Made by a program: the position numbers and the translations under genes
Shown: positions 24,347 to 37,423 of the stretch, in pieces
Position numbering within the stretch: the first letter of the stretch is position 1
How the letters are laid out: the number at the start of each line of letters is the position of its first letter
The notes under the pieces: model-generated
The model's input: only the letters and a program-made list of their open reading frames with translations
What the model was told of the DNA's origin: nothing
Databases searched by the model: none
From: Alopecurus myosuroides
Taxonomy: Eukaryota > Streptophyta > Magnoliopsida > Poales > Poaceae
Assembly (NCBI GenBank): GCA_028641055.1
Contig: CM054058.1
Coordinates: 87,245,927 to 87,309,926 of the forward strand
Direction: 5' to 3'
Length of the DNA: 64,000 nt

Positions 24347-24530
24347 ATCCGGGCGGCGTGATGAGGACTCCGTGCTCTACGATGAGAAGTCTGGGAACGG
24401 CGCAGTCGCTACGGGCTCGGGTTTTGCTCTGCTCTGCTCTCACGGAAGCTCGGGGGCTATGGCGCTTGAGGCTTGAATGTGAGAAGGAGCGGAACGTTTG
24501 CCGTACGGGATGAAGTGGGCTATTTATAGC

Positions 24531-24538
24531 CGGAAATC
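24531..24538 (-). promoter_or_regulatory. TATA box of the antisense gene, element 2
   Basis: TATAAATA on the minus strand, in GGCTATAAATAGCCC-like context, 185 bp upstream of the ATG at 24346. A TGACGTCA palindrome lies upstream near 24709. The box is conserved in elements 1 and 3. Confidence 0.65.
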
Positions 24539-24918
24539 CATCACCATACGTGCTAACGGCTCTTTTGACCGTTTGATGCTCAACGCGTGTCACTCGCTGG
24601 AAATTCCGGGAAATGAATCGACAGGTGATTATTGCTATCTCCTCGTTTCCCGCGAGAATCTGCCAGAGATACATTTCAGGGTTTCACACTCGAAAACCCA
24701 AATGTCCCTGACGTCATCATGGTTAAGCGTTCACGTAAGGAGTTCCTTCACCACGAAGGCTTGTGGAAGAAAAGCCGGATTTTCCGAAATCCGAGTTTCG
24801 CGTTATAGCATAATTTGAAGGAAAAGAAGAATCAAGACAGAAAGCCAGTATTTCTCGGAAAGGATGCAAATTTGACGAAAGACGGAGAATTGAAGTCTTA
24901 ATCCTTCTTGGGGGCTAC

Positions 24919-25463
24919 TGTCGGATATATACCAATTAGGGGTATATCAAATGGTGCTCTAAAGTGCCAGATTACCAGGGTGCCCTAAATGGTAATGGAT
25001 CACGGTCCATTGGGCGGCCCAGTAAGCTGACGCGCGGAAGCCGGATTCTAGAAGAACCCGGACCACGGCCCACGTGGTACGGCTTGGAGTAGAAGGCGGA
25101 TTCTTGCCTTCCAAGTTAGGACATACCGTAGTCTTCTAGGTTTCCTATTCTGTAAGCCCTAACCCGGCTATTATATAAAGCCGGACGGAAGATAAGAAAG
25201 ATAGACAAGAAGCTAGAGGCTAACTCGCCGAGAGGTTGATCCTTGTCGAGTAGCTAAACCTAACCTCACATTGTATTCTGTATTCTTCAGGCTTTAGCCC
25301 TGATTAGTGAGATTGCAGGAGTAGGAATGCCGCCTAGTCGCGACGTACCGAACCTAGGTAAAACCCTGGTGTCATTGTTCTTCATACGATCACGTCCCCC
25401 CCACTTCTCTATCGGTAGTCTCATGGCACCCCCGTCTATGAATTCTACTACGATGTCTCGACA
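24919..25463 (+). repeat. 3' LTR of Tat-like element 2
   Basis: 545 bp from TGTCGGATATATACC to ATGTCTCGACA, preceded by the purine-rich CTTCTTGGGGGCTAC. The flanking 5 bp on the right are TCGGG, which is not the GTGCA found before 13078. Confidence 0.95.
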
Positions 25464-25859
25464 TCGGGGGAGTGCGGCGGTATCACACCTTTATATTTCA
25501 CCTTTTTTCCTTTCAGTAGAGTCATATCATGAGTAGAGAAATTATGATATAGGATTGTTTTCAATACGGAAGTATCACTCTTTAGTTGGCTATCATTGTA
25601 TCCCTTGGTTTGAGTTGCCGTTATGGAATATTAATGAGAAGTTTCATAATCTTCTACACTTTATTTTAGCTTACAATATATGTTAAATAGTTGATCTCGT
25701 TATTAGCATTGGTATCAATACTGGAGCATCAAGTTGATCTAGTTGGTTTTGACAAACTTAGCATTGGTCAGTAGCAACAATACTTTGAGTCTCAAGTAGA
25801 AAAGAGGAGTTGGATGTAGATATATTATTCCATGATCTTTCTTTCATGTTTACTCATAA
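25464..25859 (+). mobile_element. Athila 3' internal sequence, left of the element 3 insertion
   Basis: AT-rich non-coding sequence that continues at 53897 once element 3 is removed. It is assigned to Athila because the joined sequence leads to an Athila PPT and LTR at 55095. Its last 5 bp, CATAA (25855-25859), are duplicated at 53892-53896. It may continue the same Athila copy whose integrase lies at 11769-12616. Confidence 0.5.
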
Positions 25860-26402
25860 TGTTGGATATATACCAACTAGGGGTATATCAGATGGTAGTC
25901 TAAAGTGTCGGATTACTAGGGTGGCCTAAATGGTAATGGGCTATGGTCCATTAGGCGGCCCAGTAAGCTGATGCACATAAGCCGGATTCTAGAAGAACCC
26001 GGATCGCGGCCCACGTGATCTGGCTTGGAGTAGAAGGCGGATTCCTTACATTCCAAGTTAATAGTTACCGTAGTCTTCTAGGTTTCCTATTTTGTATGCC
26101 CTAATCCGGCTATTATATAAAGCCGGACCGGAGATATGATAGATAGACAAGAAGCTAAAGGCTAACTCGCCGAGAGGTTGATCCTTGACGAGAAGCTAAT
26201 AGAACCTCACGTTGTACTCTGTATTTCCAGGCTTTAGTCCTGAATAGTGAGATTGCAGGAGTAGGAACGTCGCATTACTGCGCCGTACCGAACCTGGGTA
26301 AAAACCCTGTGTCATTGTTCTTCGCACAACCACGTCCCCCCACGTCTCTATCGGTAGTCTCATGGCACCCCCGTCTATGAATTCTACTACGATGTCTCGA
26401 CA
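25860..26402 (+). repeat. 5' LTR of Tat-like element 3
   Basis: 543 bp from TGTTGGATATATACC to ATGTCTCGACA. Clear sequence differences from element 2 LTRs (for example GGTAGTCTAAAG against GGTGCTCTAAAG) place it in another subfamily. Confidence 0.95.
26114..26122 (+). promoter_or_regulatory. LTR TATA box, element 3
   Basis: TATATAAAG within CGGCTATTATATAAAGCCGG, the same place as in element 2; likely core promoter of the gag-pol RNA. Confidence 0.6.
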
Positions 26403-26404
26403 GT

Positions 26405-26421
26405 TGGTGCCCACCGTGGGG
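26405..26421 (+). other. Primer binding site, element 3
   Basis: TGGTGCCCACCGTGGGG, 2 bp after the LTR. It differs from element 2 at TGGTGCC against TGGCGCC, which would give one mismatch to the same tRNA end. Confidence 0.75.
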
Positions 26422-26625
26422 CCAGTGACGTCAGGCGTTAAGTTTTGATCTGGGATACTCGGCGGGATCGGCAGTACTATAACTTTCGGAAGCTTGGAGT
26501 TCGACAACGACGTTGGACGCTTCCTCAACAATTGATCTTACATACCGGCGCAAAATCATCTGGTAAGTGCCTGCGTGTTACCGATTGGATCTGCAAATAT
26601 CTTTATCGGATTAACTGCAGAGGCC

Positions 26626-27719
26626 ATGGGGTTTTGCGGTGGAAGTAGATTTATCCCGCCCGCCCTATACCCAGTCGAAGATGACTACGATACCGGGTTC
26701 TGCTCAGATCGCCGACATACAAGTGAAACACACTTTGTCGGTATGGTGCAATCCGAGATTGCCGAAAACACGGACGAAAGTAATCCCGTGCAAGAGGCAG
26801 AAAAGAACACTCCCACAACAGAGGTGGAAGATCCGACATCCGTCAACATCACGACGCACTCGGAAGCTGACTCCGTACTAGCCGCCATTGAGGCGAGATT
26901 AGAGTCGGAAACCGGATCTGATCACTTCGATACCGAAGACAAAGACGAAGACGCTTTCGAAAGAAAGTTCAAATCCTTCCAAAAGGGATTCCATGAAGTA
27001 CTGATGGCAAAACCGGCTGAAAACACGGATGCCGACAGTCAGGAAAATCCCTAGAACTCCTCCGCCAGAGGAAGAGAGAGAAGAAGGAGAAACCTCTCCA
27101 AAATTCCCCGATGTCAAAGAATTGACAGAGGAAGAACCCTGCAGGAAACCTCCCTTTTCCAAGAAGAAACACAAAGCTGCTAGAAAGCTCCAATATAAAC
27201 TCCGGAAGAAGAAATTGGCGGACCCAGACAATGAAAGCCCGGAAGTAGGAGACGCAAGCGTAGTGAAACCTACGGAGAAGAAAACAAAAGAAATCCTTGT
27301 TCCGCCAATGACAGAACAAGAAGAACAGGAGTTACTGCAAACACCAGTGGGATTGCATGAACCCCCTGAAGTGCCAGAAGCCAGGAGACAAGCTCTCCAG
27401 AGGCAGCAGCAACATCTATTCAGAACTCGGGAACACCTCAAAAAAACCCAGGATGACATCAAGCTCATGAAGGAAGAAATCGAGGAATACGAGAGAAAGA
27501 ATAGATGTGGAATTAAACCTACAAGGTTACCCGGAATTGTAAGACCGGAAGTACTGCCGCCAAAAGAAAGGTTTCACAACTCATCTTGGCAAAAACAGGT
27601 AAACGACAAAGATGCCAGAGGCGAACCAATATAAAAAACCGCAGCAGAAAATGCGGAAGCAGAGTTCGCCATCCTCAACAATGATATGTACTCCAATGGT
27701 GAAAAACTTCAAGGGGTGT
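26626..27719 (+). pseudogene. gag 5' part of Tat-like element 3
   Basis: The ATG at 26626 gives MGFCGGSRF, as in element 2; an upstream in-frame ATG at 26575 extends the frame but is not shared. The acidic N-terminal part of gag follows (EDPTSVNITTHSEAD, RLESETGSD). An extra base near 27040 shifts the frame. A TAA at 27632 (ATATAA for ATATAC) ends the second frame. The coding sequence is cut at 27719 by the nested long-LTR element and resumes at 43512, with GGTGT duplicated. Confidence 0.85.
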
Positions 27720-30700
27720 TGTAAGGACCCCAGACCGGCAGTCTGAAACCCTACGTATGCATACATTCACGATCCCAGAAAGATCAGTCGTGAACAACAT
27801 ACACAGTTGGCACACAGAAATACATCATCCATTACACGAATACATAAAGGTATTACACAAATGATCACATGATCAAGTCTAACACATCTGCCACAAAGGG
27901 CAGGCAACTTAACAAACATAGCGGAAGACAATTATAACACAACGTAGTTGAGCCCAAGTCACGCCTTAACCTACAGGCTGCTGACCCGGAGACGATCCTA
28001 GTTCGCAAAGCCGTCAACTCCGTACTTCTCCTCATAGATACCCTTTGGAGGCTCCTTCTCCAAATCTGATAAGTAGATACCAGGGGCGAAACCATAATGA
28101 GTACATTTGAATGTACTCAGCAAGACATCCATCATTTCACTTACTAAACATGCAAATATGCTTATATGGTGGAATAGGTAGGCTATAAATAGGGTTCACT
28201 ACCAATGGTGTTCATATATGATGACACCACAGTTGCATTCAAGTTTATCTGTATCTTCGTTGAAGAAGATACTTCAGAAGAAAATAAGATAATATAGTTT
28301 TATTTCTCTTGTAGATATCACATGTACAAGAGGTTTTGTAAAGTTTTGTTAAAGAATATTTTCTCTTTGCAAAACCTCTTGGAATCAGTTTCCAGAATTC
28401 TTGCTTAGAGTAGAAAAGGTTTTCTTTGCAAAACATTTTGTTTTGTATAACATCATCTGACTTTTCATCATCGACGATACCTCCACGGTATACGTTTTCC
28501 TTCCTTTCCGAACTTCACAAGTTCAACACTTCCTTTCCAAAATTTCCCTTTCAAAAACTCCTTTTTGAAAACATTGACACAATGCTAGCTACATGGCCAT
28601 TCAACTGTCCATATCCGAGGACGCGGCTTCTTCGAAAAAGTTGTACTCTGCAGAGGTGTACACATCCACCAGATCCAGTACACCTCCCGTGAAACAACCA
28701 CGGACTGTAACAACAGTATGTAAACATCAGGTATCTGATCATAACCATCCACTATGTTCAAGCTAGAATATGCCTATCTCTCAGTTGGGTTTTACCACAT
28801 CCCCGGCACCGAGCTAATCCCCGCCAAGCCAGGATGCCTCAACTGATGCATCCGGAGGGAAAATTAATCCCACACTTTACATGTCTCCACGACATTCGGT
28901 TCAGAGGATCGCATCCCCTATAGCATATTGAGATAGCACACACTAATAAGAACAAACTTCAAGTTAAGCCCCTTGCCCATGTTGGGGTAGGGTGGCAGTA
29001 CGGTAAAGGTTGTCCGGCGAAGACTAGGTTATGTGTCATTTTTGAAAACACCACTTTCTCAAAAATGACCACTTCCACATTCCTCCGGAGAACAAGGATC
29101 CGCCTTTTCTCCGGGTTTTTCCGTAAAGCCTTTGTTTTGTAGAAACACAATTTTAGGGTGTCCACTTAGGGACTAGTATATTTGATGGTAAATAAATACC
29201 ATATGGTGGCTTATGGGCTTGGTATTACCAAGTTTAACTATTGGCATGATAGTAACCTATATAATAGTATAGTAGTAATTTCCACATCAAAAATAGTTTT
29301 GATAATCAAGTTTTTGTAAAACTTCAGAGGTAAAACATGCATGATAGATAATGATAAGTATTGTATCAGCAAGCATCAGGATGGCTTGCCTGGTATCTCC
29401 TTGTGTCCCTGGTTTTGGAGTGACTGGAACTTGAAACACAGCTTCCCGACACTTCCTTCCTCTTCGTTTTCTAACGCCGTAAAAGGAATAAAGGACACAC
29501 ATTCAGAACCAATCAAGGCAAGCAACCATACGTAACAATACATACAGCAAGGAAACTAATAATAACCTATCACTCAATTATTAATGGAGCAAACAAACAA
29601 ACAAACACACTTGGCAGAAATGCCATTTAATAAGACAACTTAAGGTTGGAGGAACATATCTCACAACCATAATATCATGGGTTCAGTGGGTGTGCCACTC
29701 TCATACCAAGATATTAATAAACCCAAAATACACTTAGTTTCACAAGGGTGAGACTACTAAAAGTGTATAAAACATGCACAAAAATAAGCATGGCAATGGG
29801 TCTATCCACCACACCACAAAAAGAATAAGGTAGCTACTCTGCTAAGCCTAAATTCACATTAAGAATAAATGAAACACATGATTTGTAAAAGTTACTTTTA
29901 CAAAACAGTGAGCCTACACAAGTGTAACAAGGTAATAGACTCATCACAAAACACACAATTTGTCATAGTGAGAACAATAGAAACAATGACTAAAAAGGAG
30001 GAATCCTATAGACATGTTTTCTACTAAAAGTTTGCTATGCAAGCATGCATAACAAGTAAAGTACTAAAATGCAAACAAGGAACCATGTTATCATAATGGA
30101 AAATGAAAACATGTCCTCATGCAAGGATACACACATATCTACCAAACACAAGTTGGCAGGAAAAATAATTTAACACAAAAACTGCTAAGGAATCTAGTAC
30201 TACTCAAACATGAAGAATCAATGGATGTATTTCAATCAAGTAATTGAAATACAACCAGAGGGTCCATGTCATAAAAACAGTAGTGAAAAATTATCTATAC
30301 TTGCTATAACAAAAATATCCCATTGGATAAAACAAGGTATCATTTTGCAGGGCAACTCCTACATACTAGTAGTAATAAAAAGGGCATTACTTAGAGGAAT
30401 CAAACAACACTTCAAGAATGTATTTTTCCTAGCAAGCCACACATGATTACAACCACTTACAAACAGAAGCATACCCATTTTTGTTTAGCACAAAAATTCC
30501 CAAAGCAAAAATACTAGGCACTCATTAGTTATGAAACTATATAAAAGAAACACATCTAGTGTGGGAAAAATAATGTTTTCACCAAAAATGCAATGACACC
30601 AGTGGGTGTTCCACTAGCATAACAAAGCATTAAGAGGTCACAAGGCCTCTGGTCACACTTGCTAAAAATTAACAAAAAACTAAACTAGCATCTAGTGCAT

Positions 30701-33700
30701 TAACAAAACTAGCAGAAAATAATAGGGTGCTTAAATAAGCAAGGCAATGCTACTCATGCTATTATTTTCACACAAGTGAAAAATCTAGGGGTCAAGTACT
30801 CATAAAAACATCCTCAAAATGCTACTGGTCCTATGAACACAATACAAAAATATGTGGCTACACAACCACAAAAATTTATGTCAAAAATTCTACACATGAG
30901 AGAATTTTTCCTTAACATTCTCATAGTTATGACAAAGCTAATAATGCTTTTCTACCAACTCAAATGCAATATAGCAGAGGTGATAACAACACCAAATCAG
31001 TACCAATATGGTACTGGATCCAATCAACAAATCCAAGTGTTTGCACATAATTTTACCACTCAAAATTACTATGCAAAAATTAAACTAGAGAATAAACATA
31101 TGCTACTAATATAAATCCTATCTCTTCTCCACTCAAGTCCACACATTCTAACATGCTAAAATAGCTAAGTAAACCTTATAAAACAAGTTCACACAACTTA
31201 TACATGCTAGAAAACAATATTGTAACACAAAAATATAATCACATAATTTAAATAGCTAAAATGCCAAAATGGCAGAAACAAGCAAATCAAAGATCTGTCC
31301 ACCAAATTTTCTAGGATGCTCTAAAAATTAAACCCTTCTAGGTTTGGATAGCCCTAAACATATACAAGACCATCCAGTTGAGTTTGCATCAAAAATCATT
31401 TTTAATAATTTTATAAAAATCACCAAAGTGCTCTCTGGTGTTTTACCAAATTGCATGCCATTTCAAAAATGCAATGAATTTGGAAACGAGGTTAATTGCT
31501 CCTGTTAGGAAATTTCAAGGGCTTTCCAATGCAATTGGCCTCACTTCATTCTGAGTTGTGAAATTAAGATGGTGCTCATTTTGGTGTTTCTGGTAGCTGT
31601 TACCAAAACATTTTTCATTTCAAAACCATTCATCCAAAAGTAGATCTACAAGTTGGAGGTGGTTCCAATTTTGTTGCTTTACATCTGTGAATTTTGGTTT
31701 GGTAAAATTCATCTTTTAAGTTGCCTTTTAGATCCAAAAGTAAACAGGTAACAATCTGTCAAAAATAAATGGAAAAGAAACAAGACTTGGGCCAGATCTG
31801 CTAAATGGGCCGGCCCTGGGCAAATCTCACCGCGAGGGAACATAGCCTTAGCCGCTGACCAGCGGGCCAACGGCCACGGTGGCAGCCACGCGGGCCAGCG
31901 CGGCCCCACCCGCGGGTTTGACCTTTCCCTCGCGGGGTCAAGGAGACGATGACGTCGTCCTGCGTCACCCGCCGGCGGGAACAAGTCCGGCGAGGCCGCA
32001 ATCGACGCATCCGCCACCACAACGCGGATAAAAACCATACACACGCAGCACTCGACGCGGGGAACCCAAAGAGCGCACCCTCGCTTCCAGGGAGTGGCCG
32101 GAGGGCAGTCGGCGTCGACGGCGCACGGTGGCCGGAATACGAAGACGGCGCGGACACGATCTAGAGGGTTAGGGAGAGGGGAAAAACTGCGGCGAGGAGC
32201 GCCTGCTCACCATGAACGTGTGGGACGGCTCGGATAGGGAGGAGGAGGTCCGCGGCGGCGGCAATCCCTCGCCGGAGTCCGCCGGAGTCGGAGAAGGGAA
32301 CGGGATGGCGCGGGCTCTACGGTGGCTCCCGCCTCGATTTCTTCCGCAGGGAGGGCTAGCACGTCGAGGCGGATGGAATGGGAACCACGGCTGCCGCCGG
32401 TGAGCTTCCATTTGGCCGAATCGACGGCGAGCTCCCACCTAGGTTTTCGGTTTTGCGAAATGTGCACAGTGGGAGAGAGCTCGAGGGGGGGGGAGAGATA
32501 GAGGGGGCAATGGGGAACACAAGCACATGGGGGGCCTCTTTATCCTCCTCAATACCTTCTCATCGAAGCAATGTCGTAGGTGTGCTGTTTGCTACAGAGA
32601 GCTAGAGGTAGAAGATGACTCATCTTACTTTTAGGTCCCTGCAAGTTTACAAATTGGTCCCTGTCTTCTCTGTAAAAGGTTGTTTTCACTAGGAAAACAA
32701 AGTTAAAATTTAAATTCCTTTTTGCCCAAAATTCTAATTAGTTAAGATACACAACATATGTGAAAATTGGCTCAATTAGATAAACTTGATAATTCAAAGT
32801 TGTTCAAATTTAAATTCTTACACAAATGGACATTGAATTTATTAACCTACTTAGGAGCTTCCAAAAATGATAATTTTTGGCACACAATCCTTATTTGATG
32901 TGTTCCTTATGTGGTAGAAAATTCAAGTCTTTTTGAGTTACTTCATAGAACAAACTTGTTCAAATTTCAAAAAGGTGCTGTCAAGAAAACAGGGGTTTTT
33001 GGCAACTTAAATTATTCAAAATCTTGTGCCCTTTTGGTTTTCATCCTTATTTATGATATAGATCATGTGGTATTTATTTCATGGCATTTGGAAAAAGTTT
33101 GTAGAACAAACTTGTTCAAAATCCCAAATGTTGCTGTGGAGAAAATTCATGTTTTCAGGACTTTAATGGATTCAATTTTTGGTCTCCACTTGTGTGTGTT
33201 CCTTATTTGTTATAAGGAAGAAATGGTATTAATTTCAGCTCATTTGAGTAAAGTTTCCAATAGTAACTTGTTTTAGTTTTCTGTTTCTGGAAATATTGGA
33301 ATTTCTATTTAATAAGGCACTTGGCTTTTCTTTAACAATGCTTTGCCAAAATATTTATGTGACTAGAGATAGCAAGTCAATGCTCTCCAATACCTTTGTT
33401 TTTAAGCTTGCAAGGTTGGAAAAACATTTGATAAGATTTTGGTGAAGCATTTAAGAATGCCTCTTTTTCTGATAATCTTTTAGGGAAATTTTATTAAGTG
33501 TTTCCTCTTTCTTAATTTAGGTCTTGGAATAATATTCAACAAGTATTAGATTCATAAGATGTTTTTGGAAAACTCTTTGATCAATATTCACTTTAGAAAA
33601 TATTGCCAAAGTCATTGGAACAATATGTTGAATATTTTTAGTTTACTGCTTTGCTATCTTATTAAGTTTGTTTTCAATTTCTTAGCCATGTAAGATTATA

Positions 33701-33806
33701 TAACTAGTTTGTTTAGTTGCACTCAAACAAACACAATCAAAGTTTAATTGTCAAGCAATTAGAAACACAACTGTGTTAACAGGTATTCCAAAATTGGGAT
33801 GTGACA
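27720..33806 (-). repeat. 3' LTR of the LARD-like element
   Basis: 6,087 bp, nearly identical to 37424-43511. On the minus strand it starts TGTCACATCCC and ends GGTCCTTACA. A GC-rich, CpG-rich promoter/leader-like block lies at about 31795-32520 and the rest is AT-rich. The small open frames within it (for example 28426-28692, 31709-32157, 32911-33276) recur identically placed in the other LTR and look like chance frames in non-coding DNA. Confidence 0.95.
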
Positions 33807-33810
33807 GGTC

Positions 33811-33820
33811 TTCCCCCCTT
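33811..33820 (-). other. Polypurine tract of the LARD-like element
   Basis: AAGGGGGGAA on the minus strand, 4 bp before the 3' LTR start TGTCACATCCC; it would prime plus-strand DNA synthesis. Confidence 0.8.
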
Positions 33821-36800
33821 AAAAAGAATCTCGTCCCCGAGATTCGCAAGCGAGGACTAAGGGAGGGCTAACAAACACAATGTTAGTGTTGGAGTGAAGG
33901 TGCTTCCCCCCTTTGACTTTCCTTGGGAGGAGGGGTACTTCACTAAATTAGAAAATTATTTCTAAAAAATACACCAGTACTTGTTTTAGGTCCAAAACTT
34001 TTGTTTCCTAGTTTGAACAAAAATTAAGGTTAGTGCAGAACTACCTGGAAATGTACCGTCAATTATTTCATGAGTTCCTAGCTATCTCCCACATCTTACG
34101 TAACACATATGGAGTGGTGTACCACTCTCATACTAAGGTATATAAGAAGCTAAAAATATCGCTTGTGGGTGCAAAGGTTAGGTTGCTAAGGTAAAACAAA
34201 CAGACAGAACAATAGCCACGGCAGTGGGTATTACTCACCACAAGCAACTATCACTTAATATGTTCATGATTTTAGTTGTATGTTTTAGTTTCATAAGATA
34301 CTCTTAAGCACAATCATAACACCAGTATAAACTCATGCTAAGGTGAAACATTTAAACAAAATCCAATAAACAAAGAAACAACACCACAGATGAATAGACT
34401 ATTTATTCACTAGGTTATTGTTTATTAGAGGTTTTGGAATCCATCAATCATGAACAATTGGCAAACAACCAGTAGCTAAAAACCAATGAATTCAATCATA
34501 AATATATTCTAAAACACTATCTTCACCCAAGATAAAAACTCCTATTACACAGGCATAGAAAAATAGGACTGCACCAATAACATACTAGTATGACAATTCT
34601 ACACCAGCATGCTATAAGAGATAATCATATCCTATAACCATAGAACATGCAACTAAATAATTCATGGCATGATAACAGAAGTAATAACTTCCTAAACATG
34701 CTATATCAACACATATACTCATAAAATAAAAAGAGGGTAATACTAGAGCAAAAATCACCATTTTCTAGTGGTGAAACTAGCTTCACTCTAGAGAAGCAAA
34801 CAATGCTATCATGATGTTTAAATCTAAACAAGCAAGTCATGAATATAAATGTACCTAATAACAGCACACAAAACTTACTCATGTTAGTAAGCACAAACAT
34901 CAAAACAATCCCATGAAACACTATTAAACATGCATAATTTAATTCTAGCAATTTATGTTTTTCTTTAACCAATTGCTAGCAAACAAGCAAGGTATAACTC
35001 ACACAACCAGTAGCTATGCAATTAGTGAAAAGTTATCTAAACCTTTTCAAAAATCCATACACTCAATTTAAAATCATTCACAAACAATCTACCAATCAAG
35101 AGGAATTTATTTTATTTGCGAACAATTTAATTTCAGCACACGATAGTGAAACATTTCTTAACATGATACCCCTAAGGAATATTATGCTAACAAAAGGATC
35201 ACACCTAAACATATTAGTCTTTACTAATAAGAGATAAACTTCTCACTTTCATAGGTGAGAACAAACAATTATATTTTCCATGGTGGAAAATAGAAATCAA
35301 TCACATAGTGAAACATGCTATTTTCACACAGGTGTATGGTTGGGGATTTTCATCCTCAAGCCAAAAGGCAATGGGACCAGTGGGCTATGGCCTACTAATA
35401 CCAAGTAAAAATAGGTACTAAGCCTCTGGTTACTCATGAAAATCTTTGCATACAGGATAAAAATATAAGGCTATTTAATCTAGTGAAGCAATACTAGTGC
35501 ATAATGATAGCAATTCTTACACATGCTTTAATATTAAAAGACATGTAAGCTAAAATTGGTACAAGCATCAAAATAACAGTACCTAAATGGTACTGGCTCA
35601 AAGAATACATCGCACAAAAATTATATCAAAGCATTCACACAAAGATCTAGTTCTCACAATAATCCCAAATAATAAAATAGAAGGTAACAAATGCTATTTC
35701 ATTTTTTTTTATTCAAGTTTCCAATCATGCACACACTTTCTAGGGTAGATTTATTGTAAGAGATCAACATAATAACGAGTCCTAACAACTCCATATAAGT
35801 TAGGAAGCAAGATTGAATAAAATACAAATTTATTTCAATCAAGAGCACACAAAGAAACAAGAACATGAAAACTGTTGTTTCCTAGATCTATCATAACCAT
35901 TCCATCGTTCACTTAATTTTTAAACCCCGAATTTCATAGTACCCACAATGTCTACTAAAATTTGGTTTCCAAAGTAGATACACCTGATATCCTATTGACT
36001 ATTAAACAAATAGGTCATCATCTTATTTTCTCGTGACTTCTCCTTTTTACCAACTCGATTAAAAGGTGTCGTAAGTCACTTAATTTCTTGGTTTAGAAAG
36101 AGTTGTCAGTAGTTTGCATGCTTTGGTTAGGTGTCAACCTAAGATTAGGCAAAGCACGTTAGTCTTGTTAGCTTTCTATTTAATAATGTTTGTCTGACAA
36201 GATACGACTAGCGTCATCGTCGAATATTGAATTGTGCTCTTTTGATTGGCTTTCTGAGGGGGTTGCGCATCATGGCATGTGAAGACTCCTTTTTGCACCT
36301 TTTCCTAGAGGAGGGAGGTATATAACTTTTAAAAGGGGATCTCTTTAGTTTGGTCTTTTAAAAGGGAACATAAACAAGTGCAACATTTAGCCAACATGGT
36401 AGAAAGAGTCTTTTGCACACACACAAACATAGAGGTTTTGGTCAGTATTGGTTGGTTCATTCACGCCTTTTCTTCTTTGAGGGTTGTCGTTGTTGGAGCT
36501 TTATCTGTTGAAGTGCATCACTGGTAGCAACGCTATCAGCTCGTGTGGCTTGATGGTCCTCTATTATTAGGTCCAATGGTGCTTTTATTGAGGGTGGAGA
36601 TGGTGGTGGTTCACGACGGGTCGCATTATTAAGCGAAAACAAGTATAAGTCTAAGCAAACAAATTCTTGTTTTTGAATGCTATACAAACATTTTTGCTTG
36701 CAAAAATTTAACAGGAGGCGATTCAAAAACAAGAGCGGGGCAAGCACAAATCTGCAAATTTTGAGCACCCCACAAACATATAGAAGCCTAGATGAACCAA

Positions 36801-37399
36801 AATTCTACACCACACAATAGCACAAAGTCCTACGGACACACATAAGCAAGCCAAAACACACAAGCAAGGCTCCATTGGAGCTACGTCGGGGGATGATCCA
36901 AAATCCTAGAAGTGGCTGAAGAACTATATCTACTTCTGACCATCATCACTGTAGAGCTAGGCAATTATTTTGGTCTCTCGGGACATCGGCAAGTATAAAA
37001 GTTTTTGTATGGAAACAAGACAATAGAAGTAAAGTTTTGATAAACCCTTTTAACTGAGAGAGGTAATGCTATGCAACAATCTGTTTTTGAAACTCCAACT
37101 ATTTTCTGGACAGAAAACTTCAAATACGAGAGATGTTTCAAAAACAGAGCGGAGCAGTTGTAAACAAGTAAGAAATAAACTCTTAACCGAGAGAGATACT
37201 AACTCTGTAAGGCCCGCCCTTCGAACCACTGTTCAAGGACGCCCTTCATATGCATTTAGAATCTTTTGAAAAGATCAGAAGGAGGGGAAAATATACTAAA
37301 AATCCCTTAGATAAAAATAATGCACATAGTAAATGGGTTTTTACTCAAAAATACTTTTCTTTCCTATCTGACGTCCATGCTAACTAAGGTCTCCTAAGG

Positions 37400-37419
37400 T
37401 CAGGATGGCTCTGATACCA
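37400..37419 (-). other. Primer binding site of the LARD-like element
   Basis: On the minus strand TGGTATCAGAGCCATCCTGA follows the 5' LTR after GAGT. TGGTATCAGAGC is the standard match to the 3' end of initiator methionine tRNA. This fixes the element as minus-oriented. Confidence 0.9.
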
Positions 37420-37423
37420 ACTC

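Larger units (their letters stand above)
13606..25463 (+). mobile_element. Tat-like Ty3/gypsy element 2, near full length
   Basis: About 11.9 kb. It contains a 5' LTR lacking its first 24 bp (13623-14142), PBS (14145), gag-protease (14211-17628), RT/RNase H/integrase (17629-20768), a non-coding strip, an antisense multi-exon gene (21395-24346), PPT (CTTCTTGGGGGCTAC, 24904-24918) and a 3' LTR (24919-25463). The two LTRs differ at roughly 23 of about 520 positions by eye. Using the commonly applied grass rate of 1.3e-8 per site per year, this suggests somewhat under 2 million years. No target duplication can be read because the 5' end is damaged. gag and pol hold several frameshifts. Confidence 0.9.
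33807..37423 (-). mobile_element. Non-coding interior of the LARD-like element
   Basis: 3,617 bp between the LTRs. Next to the 3' LTR the minus strand reads AATCTCGGGGACGAGATTCT followed by the PPT. This resembles the end of pol before the PPT in grass Tekay-type chromoviruses and hints at the autonomous parent. The remainder is AT-rich without recognisable domains. One minus-strand frame at 36457-36768 has a Pro-rich then Gln/Lys-rich end (RREPPPSPPS, QQIKLQQRQPSKKKRRE). At 0.6-1 kb from the PBS it might be a remnant of gag, but I cannot confirm this. Confidence 0.75.

Noticed and set aside
26563..26620. Possible intron in the element 3 leader (TG/GTAAGT ... TTAACTGCAG)
   Set aside because: 58 bp is very short for a plant intron, and element 2 lacks the region by a deletion that does not match the splice borders.
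31709..32157. Overlapping minus-strand frames of 111 and 118 codons in the LARD-like LTR, repeated at 41415-41863
   Set aside because: They lie in the GC-rich LTR block, overlap each other and differ between LTRs at non-synonymous sites. No protein family is recognised.
36457..36768. 103-codon minus-strand frame as a gag gene of the LARD-like element
   Set aside because: It has a Pro-rich segment but no gag core or Cys/His motif; mentioned only as a possible remnant.
37201..37260. CTCTGTAAGGCCC in the LARD-like interior, similar to the LTR edge CTCTGTAAGGACC
   Set aside because: Only about 12 bp match; the following sequence is unrelated to the LTR, so it is probably chance or a trace of template switching.
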